Source: Oligoflexia bacterium (lineage in GTDB: Bacteria > Bdellovibrionota > Bdellovibrionia > JABDDW01). From it: 50,431 bases of DNA. Positions 15,093 through 23,294 of this stretch are shown here, in pieces. The position numbers and the translations under genes were made by a program. The notes under the pieces were generated by a model, which saw only the letters and a program-made list of their open reading frames with translations, was not told the origin of the DNA and did no database searches. Numbering within the stretch: the first letter of the stretch is position 1; each line of letters begins with the position of its first letter. Where the stretch lies: assembly GCA_023250675.1 (NCBI GenBank), contig JAHFAE010000013.1, positions 1 through 50,431 on the forward strand, in the 5' to 3' direction.

Positions 15093-17141
15093 TTATCGAC
15101 CCGTAGCTGGAACGGGACCGCCACCAATGGCGGGAGAGAGCATCGACCCGGCTGTGAGTCCACCGTAGGCACCTAATCCAAACCCACCCCAACCACTTAG
15201 GCCGAAACCTGCAGAAAGATTGAGACCGAAATTTCCGTACCCGTAAGGATAACCGTAGGAGCCACCTCCTCCGCCCCAGCCCCCACCTGCACCGAAACCT
15301 CCGCCAAAACCTCCTCCACCAAAACCTCCTCCACCAAAACCGCCCCCGAATCCACCTCCGTAACCACCGCCACCATAGGCACCACCGCCAAGACCGGCGC
15401 CCAGCTCCTGTAAGTATTGAAGGTTTTGTTGAAACTGAGGAAGTACTTGGTTGTAAAGCTGCACTCGACGAGCCATGTCTTGCATTTGATTTTGCATCAT
15501 TTGAGCTTGAAGAGCCATTTGTTGCTGATAGTTTGTATTGAAAACGCCACCCGGAACACCGCCAGGGAACATTCCAGGATACTGACCAGGAAATTGACCA
15601 GGATAGGCCCCTGGAAAATACCCAGGAAACGGACTGTTCGGACCGTAGCCGGTCATGTAGGGATTCATCATTGGATTCATTTGGGGATTAAATTGAGCGT
15701 TCATCATTGGATTCATTTGGGGATTCATCCAAGGGTTCATCATTTGACCGTAGGGCGTAAACATCCCGCCATTCATATAAGGATTGTAACCGGGCATCCC
15801 TTGGCCGGGCATGTAGCCTGGGCCGTAACCATTCCAACCGCCAGGACCCCAACCACCGCCAGGACCATAGCCGTTTCCACCACCTGCGCCGTAACCACCG
15901 GGGCCATAACCGTTAAATCCGTTGGAGCATCCAAAACCGCCATTACCTATGCCACCGGCCACCGACCCATAGACGCCGCCATTACCAAAGGGGTAACCAT
16001 AGTTCATGTTCACACCAGCACCGCCGTAGGCTCCGCCGCCACCGTAACCACCACCATAGCCACCACCACCGCCATAAGGCATGAATGGGTACCCGCCCGT
16101 AGGATAAATTCCAAAACCGTATCCCCCATTGCCATAACCTGTTGGATAGCCAAGAGAAGCATTTCTTTCTGCAATAGCATTTTGAGTGATGGATTGAGCA
16201 GTAATTCCCAAAACGGCAAGCCCTGTGGACGTCCAGATTTGGGTTTTGCTCATTTTTCTTAAGCGATTGACCCGCGCACATTCCCAACAACCAGCTGTAT
16301 CGGCGTCGCCATCGTAATCGTCGAGGCCCAATCTTCTATTTTCACGTTGTTCCTTTTTTACCCGAGTCGACGTCGTAGATAAGTTTGATTTGCATTCGTT
16401 GAATTTTAGATCGGTAGCTTTGACAGCTTCACTAGCTTCTTCCGCCCTCTTTGCCAAATCAAGAATACCGTTTGCTTTATTCATACAATCGGTATTGGCC
16501 CTGGGCATTCCTAAAGCAAGATTAATGTTGGTCGCCTTCTGATAATCAGGACCAGATTTGTCAATTCCGAAGAGGGCATTCTTCTTTGCGTAAAAGCACA
16601 TGGAACCTTCAGAGAATACTGTGTGATTCTCTTGCGTGTTTTCTTCAAGAGCATTTAAGCATTGCAGATAAGCATTGTTGTCTCCTGAAAACGTAGTTTT
16701 TGCTGAAGCTTCGTATTCCTTGATTCGAACTTTCTGATTGGCAACGAGTTCCTCGCCCACACCTGGGACGGCACCTTGGTAGAGACCACTACATGCCACT
16801 GCGGTTTTAATAAATTGGTCTACTTGCCCTCCGGCAAGGTATCTTTTAAGTTCTTCTTTTCGTTTTTCAAACTCCCGCTTTGGTCCCAGTTCTTTTTTTC
16901 GAGTTTCGTCTCGTTCTTCTTTTGCTTTTACTACTTCAGCTCTTGCATCTTCGATTTGCTCGTCCTCACCCTGGCCAAATCCACCCCAAGCCTGGGGCCC
17001 ATATCCACAGGGTGAATTGATCCCGTAACCGCCCGCACCATAATCAAGAGGCGATTGAGGGCCCCACGTGCCTTGTCCGTGTGCTTTGTGAATGGGCGCT
17101 AAGATGACAATGACCGCCACGAAGATTGAAACCTTTATCAT
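15093..17141 (-). CDS. Secreted Gly/Tyr/Pro/Met-rich low-complexity protein
   Basis: 682 residues; no enzyme family recognised. A signal peptide ('VSIFVAVIVILAPIHKAHG') is followed by a short Gly-rich stretch, a charged coiled coil (about 58-105, rich in E/K/R) and a helical region with several Cys to about residue 270. Then come a 'CWEC' motif and a hydrophobic helix (about 290-310). The C-terminal 350 residues are low complexity: 'YGGGGGYGGGYGGGGAYGG', then 'MNPQMNPMMN'-type Met-Asn-Pro repeats, 'PGQFPGQYPGMFPG' repeats, a helical Gln/Met stretch and more Gly-rich repeats. This suggests a surface or envelope structural protein. It runs opposite to, and splits, the two halves of the Tad locus. 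A clear AAGGAG site lies 9 bases before the ATG. Confidence 0.7.
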   Translation of the reverse strand: MIKVSIFVAVIVILAPIHKAHGQGTWGPQSPLDYGAGGYGINSPCGYGPQAWGGFGQGEDEQIEDARAEVVKAKEERDETRKKELGPKREFEKRKEELKRYLAGGQVDQFIKTAVACSGLYQGAVPGVGEELVANQKVRIKEYEASAKTTFSGDNNAYLQCLNALEENTQENHTVFSEGSMCFYAKKNALFGIDKSGPDYQKATNINLALGMPRANTDCMNKANGILDLAKRAEEASEAVKATDLKFNECKSNLSTTSTRVKKEQRENRRLGLDDYDGDADTAGCWECARVNRLRKMSKTQIWTSTGLAVLGITAQSITQNAIAERNASLGYPTGYGNGGYGFGIYPTGGYPFMPYGGGGGYGGGYGGGGAYGGAGVNMNYGYPFGNGGVYGSVAGGIGNGGFGCSNGFNGYGPGGYGAGGGNGYGPGGGWGPGGWNGYGPGYMPGQGMPGYNPYMNGGMFTPYGQMMNPWMNPQMNPMMNAQFNPQMNPMMNPYMTGYGPNSPFPGYFPGAYPGQFPGQYPGMFPGGVPGGVFNTNYQQQMALQAQMMQNQMQDMARRVQLYNQVLPQFQQNLQYLQELGAGLGGGAYGGGGYGGGFGGGFGGGGFGGGGFGGGFGAGGGWGGGGGSYGYPYGYGNFGLNLSAGFGLSGWGGFGLGAYGGLTAGSMLSPAIGGGPVPATGR

Positions 17142-17295
17142 GAACCTGCTCCTTAGGGGCCTACGGCTCCAGACTTCTTCTCGTCAAAAATCCATAGGGA
17201 CTTTATGATTTTGCAGACGATTTGAAAAAAGACCAGACCATGAAACAAAAATGGGCACCTAGACGTTTGAATAGAAAATCGCTAGAATTTACTCG

Positions 17296-18378
17296 ATGCA
17301 TACAATACTTGTCGTCGACGACGAAAAAGACATTCTGGATTCTATTGAAAGGCAGTTTCGCAAGAGCTACAAAATACTCAAAGCGTCATCAGGCTATGAT
17401 GCGTTAAAGGTATTGCAAACCGAACCCATCCATCTCATTTTGAGCGATCAACGGATGCCTGAGATGACCGGTGTTCAGGTCTTTGAGCGAGCTCAAAAAA
17501 TTCAACCCGACGCCATCAGAATATTACTCACTGGTTATACCGATGTCGAATCGATTATTGCCGCCATAAATTCAGGCCATATTTACAGATACATTACTAA
17601 ACCCTGGGATCCCGGCGATCTAGAAATTGTCGTTCGCAAGGCTCTTGAAACCTACGATCTCCGAGCGGAACTTAAAGCTAAAAATACCCGGTTAGAAAAA
17701 GCATTGTCGGAATTGCAAACTCTAGATCAAGCAAAAAGTCAGTTTATGATTTTAATTGGCCATGAACTTAAAACTCCCCTCACTACAATTTCGTCTTTTC
17801 TAGATTTGTTGAAAGAAGAAAAACTGTCGCAGGAATCTACTAAGTATATTTCAAGAATTGAACAAGGTGTGGTTCGGCTCAAAGAAATTGTTTTTGACGT
17901 CCTTGATCTTTTATCTGCAGAAACGGGTCAATTGAAAATTAACAAAGTTTCTCAAAATTTAGATGATTCAGTTAGTCGCGTGATTCAGACTTTATCTTCT
18001 CAAATTGAAAAGAAAAATATAAAAGTAAATCGAGAGCCCGTAGGAAACGCGGTTTTTGACGGGCCCTTGGTAGAAAAGGTTTTAAAAAAACTTTTACATA
18101 ATGCTGTGAAATTTGCGCCGGCTGGTTCAGGGATTTGGATTGAATCTGGTCATTTTAATGGCAAGGTTCGAGTTCAAATAAGAAACTCTGGACCGTCCAT
18201 GGACCCCGAAAAAATTGCATCTCTTAAAAAACCGTTCACTCTTGATGAAAATATCATGAACCACAGCCAAGGTTTGGGAATGGGCCTCTCTGTGAGTCAA
18301 AGCCTTCTTAAACATCACGGTTCTGACTTAGTCTTAGATTCAAAAAACTCTCAAATAATAGCAAGTTTTGATCTGTAA
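17296..18378 (+). CDS. Hybrid receiver-histidine kinase (REC-HisKA-HATPase)
   Basis: 360 residues, cytosolic. Receiver at about 1-120 ('LVVDDEKD', phosphoacceptor D51 in 'SDQRMPEM', 'LLTGYTD', 'YITKPWD'), of the kind seen in RpfG/HupR-type regulators. A short coiled-coil linker leads to the HisKA domain, with H156 in 'IGHELKTPLTT'. The HATPase domain follows, with the N-box 'LKKLLHNAVKFAP' and 'GLGMGLSVSQS'. A receiver N-terminal to the kinase implies that the kinase is itself controlled by an upstream kinase. It lies between the Gly-rich gene and the secretin gene, so it may regulate the pilus; this is inference. No ribosome-binding site is visible. A TAGAAT hexamer ends about 7 bases before the ATG, so a leaderless message is possible. 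Confidence 0.88.
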   Translation: MHTILVVDDEKDILDSIERQFRKSYKILKASSGYDALKVLQTEPIHLILSDQRMPEMTGVQVFERAQKIQPDAIRILLTGYTDVESIIAAINSGHIYRYITKPWDPGDLEIVVRKALETYDLRAELKAKNTRLEKALSELQTLDQAKSQFMILIGHELKTPLTTISSFLDLLKEEKLSQESTKYISRIEQGVVRLKEIVFDVLDLLSAETGQLKINKVSQNLDDSVSRVIQTLSSQIEKKNIKVNREPVGNAVFDGPLVEKVLKKLLHNAVKFAPAGSGIWIESGHFNGKVRVQIRNSGPSMDPEKIASLKKPFTLDENIMNHSQGLGMGLSVSQSLLKHHGSDLVLDSKNSQIIASFDL

Positions 18379-18473
18379 GTTGGAATTTGTCCGCCGGTCG
18401 GCCGGACACCAATGCCCGACAACCCTTTAAAACGCAATTGAGACATTGGCACGGCATGCAATAGCAGTTCTTT

Positions 18474-19817
18474 GTGGGCTTTCTGATTCTGATTTTTAGT
18501 ATTTTTTCCTCAATCCTATCCTGGTCCTACCCCACCCCAAAACAACTGGTCATGGTGGTTGGTGAGCAGCGCCGGCTGGCAATCAATAAAGCCTCCGCCG
18601 CCACCATGACCAACCCTAAAATAGCTAAAATTACATTCACAAATGGAGGCGTACTCATTAGTGCTAAGCAAGCCGGATTAGGTAGTTTAGTACTCGGAAA
18701 AAAATTAAATCCCATGCAAATAATAATTTACTCACAAAAGCTAAAAGCCGCCAGAAAACAAATAGTAAATTGGTTGACCGATAAATTTGGTCTCTTCTTA
18801 AGTACAAACCCACAAAATCTAATTATTTCTGGGAAGGCCTTGAGGCTTGCGGATTGGTTACAGTTACAAAAATTTAAAGCTAAATTTCCAAAACAACTTT
18901 TGATAGAAGCAAAACTAGATCGGGTTTTAGTTCCCACATTAAAAAAGGCTCTTGAAAGATCTCTTTCACAACGTTCTATTTCTTCAATGCACTCAAGAAT
19001 TGAAAACGACCAGGTCATTCTTCTTTCATCTTCGAAGAACAAAGATGATAAAGTCATTGCACAAGCCGTAGCAAGAGAGTGGGGTCTTGAAAATCCCCAA
19101 TCATCTGACCTTTTAGAATTAAAACCCATGATTGAAATTGAAGTGGTGATTGCTGAAGTGAAAAAAAGTTCGTTCCAAACTTTAGGCCTTCAACTCCCCG
19201 GCACTTATTCGGCGACCATTACGCCCGCAGGGGATTTGTCTTCACTGGCCACGTCTTTTAATTCGTTTAGTCCTGAGTTTCATGCTCTTTTTAACAAAGG
19301 GAACGGTCGTGTCTTGGCAAATCCCAAAATACTTTGTAGAAGTGGCGAAATGGCTCACTTCGTTGCGGGCGGAGAAATCCCTATTAAGATTATTAATTGG
19401 AAAAACTCTGACGTTGTTTGGAAACGATATGGCGTAATCCTTGACATAAATCCTAAGGCAGATCTCGATGACGGGATTTCGACAAAACTCACTACAGAAG
19501 TTAGTTTGTTAGATGAGGTTCACAAGATTGATGGAATTCCGGGTTTATTTACTAACCGAATAGAAACATATTTTGATTTGCGAGGCTCAAAAACCATTGC
19601 ACTTTCTGGTCTCATTAAAAGTGAGTTAGGCAGAAGCCAAACAGGGACTCCCCTCCTTGGTGAAATTCCCATTTTAGGGGCACTATTTAGAAGTCAAGAT
19701 TACAAAGACAATCGCACTGAATTAATTGTCTTCGTCACACCGAGGGTCATTTCTCCTGAGGCTCCTCCGCCCATTCCTGCCTCTCCTGCTCTTTCTAATG
19801 AATGGGACAACGAGTGA
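18474..19817 (+). CDS. cpaC: Tad/Flp pilus secretin (CpaC/RcpA type)
   Basis: 447 residues from a GTG at 18474, chosen because it gives a signal peptide ('MGFLILIFSIFSSILSWSYP'); no good ribosome site is visible. Residues about 26-80 are the pilus-secretin N-terminal domain ('VVGEQRRLAINKA...GGVLISAKQAGLGSLVL'). A middle region (about 90-200) is BON/N-domain-like, and the secretin core (about 210-430) includes 'NGRVLANPKILCRSGEMAHF' and 'GTPLLGEIPILGALFRSQ', ending 'ELIVFVTPRVI'. It would form the outer-membrane channel for the Flp pilus. It overlaps the ATPase gene by 16 bases. A lone T2SS or T4aP secretin is unlikely given the N-terminal domain and the CpaF neighbour. Confidence 0.87.
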   Translation: MGFLILIFSIFSSILSWSYPTPKQLVMVVGEQRRLAINKASAATMTNPKIAKITFTNGGVLISAKQAGLGSLVLGKKLNPMQIIIYSQKLKAARKQIVNWLTDKFGLFLSTNPQNLIISGKALRLADWLQLQKFKAKFPKQLLIEAKLDRVLVPTLKKALERSLSQRSISSMHSRIENDQVILLSSSKNKDDKVIAQAVAREWGLENPQSSDLLELKPMIEIEVVIAEVKKSSFQTLGLQLPGTYSATITPAGDLSSLATSFNSFSPEFHALFNKGNGRVLANPKILCRSGEMAHFVAGGEIPIKIINWKNSDVVWKRYGVILDINPKADLDDGISTKLTTEVSLLDEVHKIDGIPGLFTNRIETYFDLRGSKTIALSGLIKSELGRSQTGTPLLGEIPILGALFRSQDYKDNRTELIVFVTPRVISPEAPPPIPASPALSNEWDNE

Positions 19818-20893
19818 TTGAACAATCCGTAAGACAAGAGATCGTCAAAAATACTCTTGAAACTCTTGGCGAAGAGCCACTCATTGAAAATTTAGCAAAG
19901 TCTATTCAAAGATTTTATCCGACTACTGCTCATGGTTACAGTGAAGTTATGGCAGATATTTACTCAGAGCTTGAAGGATTAGGGCCCATTGCACCGCTCT
20001 TAGAAGATATAGATATTTCAGAGATTCTCGTTAATTCATTTAATCAAATTTTTGTTGAAAAAAATGGGAAATTGCAGCTGCATTCATCGACGTTTACAAA
20101 CGAAATCACCTACAAAAGATTTATTCGTATATTGCTTATGCGCTTAGAGCGAATTGCAGACCAAAGACATCCCCTGTCTGAGGGAGTCTTAGATGATGGA
20201 ACGAGAGTCCATGTCACGCTGCCACCGGTTGTAAAACACCACATGATTTGCTTTAGAAAACATCATCATAAAAACTGGTCGCTGAGTGATCTGTTAGAAC
20301 GAAAAATGTTTTCTATAAAACAAAAAGACATCATTGTGCATTGGGTTCTTGAGAAGAAAAATATTCTAGTATGTGGTCCAACAGGGAGCGGCAAAACTAC
20401 CCTCATGCGCAGTTTACTGAATCTCGTTGAACCTCTAGATCGTGTTGTTACTATTGAAGACACTCCAGAATTAGGTTTGGAGAGTGGTCCCTCAGTAGGA
20501 CTTTTGACTCGAGAAGACCCTGAAGGACTTGTACCCACAATATCGTTGAGCCAACTATTAAGAAATGCTTTGCGAATGAGACCCGATCGAATTGTAGTTG
20601 GCGAAGTACGAGGAGAGGAAGCTCTTGTTTTGATAGATGCTCTGGCTACGGGCCACCGTGGATCTATGTGCACCATTCACGCCAATACTTCTCAACAAGC
20701 CTTGATACGGCTTGAGACTTTAATTTCACGGGCAGCACCCCAGTGGATGCCAACAGCCATTCGCCAGATGATATTTGAATCAGTCGATTGCGTTATCGTT
20801 GTAGACAAACTGAAAGGTCAAAGACAAATCACTGAACTTGCCGAAATTTCATCGTTAGAAAGTTTTGGATTTTTGTTAAACAACCTCGGTTAG
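19802..20893 (+). CDS. cpaF: Tad/Flp pilus assembly ATPase (CpaF/TadA type)
   Basis: 363 residues. Walker A 'CGPTGSGKTTL' (K198), the Asp box 'VVTIEDTPEL', Walker B 'RIVVGEVRGEEAL' and the His box 'ATGHRGSMCTIHANT' are those of CpaF/TadA-type secretion ATPases. The N-terminal domain has 'LEGLGPIAPLLED' and 'ISEILVN'. It is shorter than many CpaF proteins (about 450), lacking their N-terminal extension. It powers pilin extrusion at the inner membrane, normally with TadB and TadC, which are not encoded downstream here: the next gene is on the other strand and the two stops overlap by 4 bases. Confidence 0.9.
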   Translation: MGQRVIEQSVRQEIVKNTLETLGEEPLIENLAKSIQRFYPTTAHGYSEVMADIYSELEGLGPIAPLLEDIDISEILVNSFNQIFVEKNGKLQLHSSTFTNEITYKRFIRILLMRLERIADQRHPLSEGVLDDGTRVHVTLPPVVKHHMICFRKHHHKNWSLSDLLERKMFSIKQKDIIVHWVLEKKNILVCGPTGSGKTTLMRSLLNLVEPLDRVVTIEDTPELGLESGPSVGLLTREDPEGLVPTISLSQLLRNALRMRPDRIVVGEVRGEEALVLIDALATGHRGSMCTIHANTSQQALIRLETLISRAAPQWMPTAIRQMIFESVDCVIVVDKLKGQRQITELAEISSLESFGFLLNNLG

Positions 20894-21339
20894 GCTACTT
20901 CGAAAGCGTCGTCGTCATCATCGATTTTTAAGTTACCTTGTTTTTGGACTTGCCGTGCTTTTTCAACAAGTTTAATTTGAGCCGTTTCTATTTCAACACT
21001 TGTGGGTTTAAGTGTTTCAATGAGATTTTTCATATCTCTTTTTTTTATGACATTGAGAGTGTGAGTAGCGATATCAAAAAATTCTTTTGGAAGACCGATG
21101 AGAGAGATGGCCAAATTTCTCTCTCCAACAAGCGTGGTAACTTCGCTGATAACCAAAGGGTCCCATGTAAATATTTTTTCAACAGTAAGAAGTTTTGATT
21201 TAATCATTTCGCCGAAGACTTCATCTTCTTGACAAATTGTTTTTAAAAGTGTCTCTCTTTTCTTACTAAGGCACGATTCTAAAAGTGATACGAGTTGTTG
21301 AACACCGCCTGGTCGCCGAAATCGAACGAGCATCGACAT
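20890..21339 (-). CDS. Stand-alone FliG C-terminal-domain-like protein
   Basis: 149 residues, less than half of FliG (about 335). Residues 26-138 follow the FliG middle/C-terminal pattern: 'ETLLKTICQEDEVFGEMIKS', 'LLTVEKIFTWDPLVISEV', 'LAISLIGLPKEFFDIA', then 'VEIETAQIKLVEKARQVQ' ending 'KQGNLKI', like the 'dVe.aQ..Iv...r.L...G.i.i' end of FliG. The N-terminal FliF- and FliM-binding parts are absent. Torque positions look changed: the Lys of 'ALKGA' (E. coli K264) is I81, D288/D289 map to E108/T109, and R281 may be R101. The tail is acidic ('DDDDD'). Alignment is by eye. The start may be M1 or M3; 'AAGG' fits M3 better. It pairs with the 58-residue gene upstream. Confidence 0.68.
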   Translation of the reverse strand: MSMLVRFRRPGGVQQLVSLLESCLSKKRETLLKTICQEDEVFGEMIKSKLLTVEKIFTWDPLVISEVTTLVGERNLAISLIGLPKEFFDIATHTLNVIKKRDMKNLIETLKPTSVEIETAQIKLVEKARQVQKQGNLKIDDDDDAFEVA

Positions 21340-21360
21340 AACCTTAGTTCCCCTCTCTTT

Positions 21361-21537
21361 TTAAGCCATCATGTTGAGTCTAGAACCCTTAAAGGTCAAA
21401 CTCTCTTCATTTGGCGTTTCAGCACTTTCGCTCAATTGTTCTGGTAACGGGTCAGCCAGTCGTTTTGGCTTTTCTATTTCACCCGTTATCCAAATCTGCC
21501 GCGTGGATGCTGGTACTATACGGCTAACTTTCTCCAT
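21361..21537 (-). CDS. 58-residue hypothetical protein
   Basis: No family recognised. The ATG at 21537 has a perfect AGGAGGTGA ribosome-binding site at ideal spacing, so it is very likely translated; a GTG at 21546 sits inside that site and is rejected. The sequence is polar with a possible short strand ('RQIWITGEIEKP') and an otherwise disordered, Glu/Pro/Ser-rich body; no membrane segment or signal peptide. It lies 21 bases ahead of the FliG-like gene and is probably co-transcribed with it. Confidence 0.6.
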   Translation of the reverse strand: MEKVSRIVPASTRQIWITGEIEKPKRLADPLPEQLSESAETPNEESLTFKGSRLNMMA

Positions 21538-21649
21538 AGGACTCACCTCCTGTGACTCTTGAGAAAACGCATATATTTAAATATCGGACGAGCCGACCTA
21601 AACTTGAGTCTAGTTCACGATATTTTTGTCTAACATTTAGACACTTGGA

Positions 21650-23101
21650 CTATCGGGTTGAATTAGAGTTAATACCACTCGTTACAGGCGCAGAATCTCG
21701 GTTCTCAGCATTTGGATCGTTGGCTTCGTTATTCTGCCCGTCTTGGTCACTATTTTCAGACTGTTTCTTTGAATGCTCCGCAGAACGTATGTCCTTAGAA
21801 AATAGGGGGTAGTTATTAATGACTTTTGCCATGTCAAATTTCAAATTGCTGGGACAGCGGCGAAGATCCATACCCGATTCTTTCATAGCCGAAACCCAAA
21901 GCTGAGCCAGAAGTGAAGATGATTGACCCATTCTCAATTCTGCAGATTGTAGGACCGTCTGAGGACCTTGCCCGGCGATATTAACATTCATATCTTTGTA
22001 GATATCGCAGTATTTATCAGGAGGTTTAGGAGTAGGTTTTGAATCGGCGACCTGATCTGAATTTAGCCCTTCGTTAGTTGATTCAGTTGGCATTGTGCTT
22101 GCTGGCTTGTGATCGGGGGTCACGATATTTCCGTTTTTGTCTCGCTTAGCGTAGGGGTTACCGTTTAAGAACACATCAATAAGAGGTTGAACATATTTTT
22201 GGCCTGATTGATCTAGGTTGAGTACTTCTTCAATTATTTCTTTTGATTTAATCGGTTTAACGACGGGACAACTCGATTCGACGAGGCATCCAGAATCAGC
22301 TAAAACTTCTTTGTCAGTGCCATCAAACTTGGTCCATATCCATTTTTGTTTATCCCAATTGTCCTTTTTTCTTCCCACCACTTTTTTTGCCTCGGCTTCT
22401 AAAATACATTCTTCATAAGTGTGATGGATTCCAGTAGCTGGCGGCCTGTTGCTTCCTCCATCAAAATTCAGCGATGAATGAAAGGGTTGAGACATATCGC
22501 CCACATAGTGACCCATGGCACCCAAAAAAATAAGTGCTAATTCGACATCTTCAGATTTTTTAGTTTTTAATTTTTCAATTGCTAGATTCCAAAGCTGTTT
22601 GATTCTCCAGGGTGCTACGCCATGCTCCGCAATTTCTTTTGGTGAAGGATGATTTACATCTTTAATTTTTTTAGACGGATCCATTTTCAAAACATAATCG
22701 ATTCGACCTTTGAGAAGATTTCCTAACCGGGTTAACGTTTTACCTTTAAAACTATCACCGGTAGGCAACTTGCAGGCTTTGGCGGTTTGATCTGGCTGGC
22801 AAAAAGCATCGTATTCAAAATAATGAAGAGGATGTTCATAAACATTGGCCATGACTTTAGCATGTTTTAGTTCTGCAGGGGTATTTACCATATTGATAGA
22901 CTTCCAGTCATAGTCGGGTGTGATAGCTAACCGGGTCATGAACTCAATATTTTGAGTGAAGCAGGCCCCCTCTGGAGTATTTTTCAAAAGTTTGACGGCA
23001 CTCCGATTTATCTGTTGATGGCCATAACTGCCCCAAGCAATGACCTTGAGGGGAACAAACAATACGAAAAGCGTAACCAAAACTGCAACCAGATTCGGCA
23101 T
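21650..23101 (-). CDS. Exported S1/P1-nuclease-like zinc-dependent hydrolase
   Basis: 483 residues. The signal peptide should be cleaved before 'WGSYGHQQINRSAV' ('KVIA|WG'), leaving Trp at +1 and His at +6, as in S1/P1 nucleases where Trp1 and His6 bind zinc. Further ligand-like motifs are 'ITPDYDWKS', 'HPLHYFEYD', 'GAMGHYVGDMSQPFHSSL' (the 'H..GD.HQP.H' core) and 'GIHHTYEECI', where the usual 'H..WD' ends in Glu rather than Asp. The C-terminal about 140 residues (after about 340) are polar low complexity rich in N, D, S and P. The family cleaves single-stranded nucleic acids and 3'-nucleotides; a zinc phospholipase-C-like role is an alternative. Preceded by a 308-base gap holding the foldable element. 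Confidence 0.75.
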   Translation of the reverse strand: MPNLVAVLVTLFVLFVPLKVIAWGSYGHQQINRSAVKLLKNTPEGACFTQNIEFMTRLAITPDYDWKSINMVNTPAELKHAKVMANVYEHPLHYFEYDAFCQPDQTAKACKLPTGDSFKGKTLTRLGNLLKGRIDYVLKMDPSKKIKDVNHPSPKEIAEHGVAPWRIKQLWNLAIEKLKTKKSEDVELALIFLGAMGHYVGDMSQPFHSSLNFDGGSNRPPATGIHHTYEECILEAEAKKVVGRKKDNWDKQKWIWTKFDGTDKEVLADSGCLVESSCPVVKPIKSKEIIEEVLNLDQSGQKYVQPLIDVFLNGNPYAKRDKNGNIVTPDHKPASTMPTESTNEGLNSDQVADSKPTPKPPDKYCDIYKDMNVNIAGQGPQTVLQSAELRMGQSSSLLAQLWVSAMKESGMDLRRCPSNLKFDMAKVINNYPLFSKDIRSAEHSKKQSENSDQDGQNNEANDPNAENRDSAPVTSGINSNSTR

Positions 23102-23182
23102 TTAATTATCATAGACATTTTTTATTCTTCATTAGAAGTCTTATGTGTGGATGTAGTAGCAATTCAATTTTCCAGTACTAAG

Positions 23183-23294
23183 GTCGGAACCCACTAGGCT
23201 TTGGGGTTACAAGGGCCGCGTCATTAGAACTCACAGTTACCATAGAGTCGGAACCTACCGAGGGCGACCTGGGGTTACGAAGGCGGCGGCATCA
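23183..23294. repeat. Two diverged direct copies of a GC-rich unit, 65 bases apart
   Basis: Copy A (23183-23226) and copy B (23248-23294) both begin GTCGGAACC, then after a variable stretch share TGGGGTTAC, an A/G/C-rich stretch with GCG, and CAT-A. Copy A starts GTCGGAACCCACTAGG, copy B GTCGGAACCTACCGAGG. Surrounding DNA is AT-rich, so both stand out. Copy B is the left arm of the large hairpin described next. Confidence 0.6.

Noticed and set aside
15417-16262. Long open frame (281 codons) on the plus strand across the Gly-rich gene
   Set aside because: It is the antisense of Gly/Pro repeat codons, which rarely make stops; the translation is His/Thr/Ala repeats with no motif, and the minus-strand frame has a signal peptide and ribosome site.
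18447-18466. Sigma-54 promoter before the secretin gene (TTGGCACGGCATGCAAT)
   Set aside because: The GG-to-GC distance is two bases short, which sigma-54 does not tolerate.
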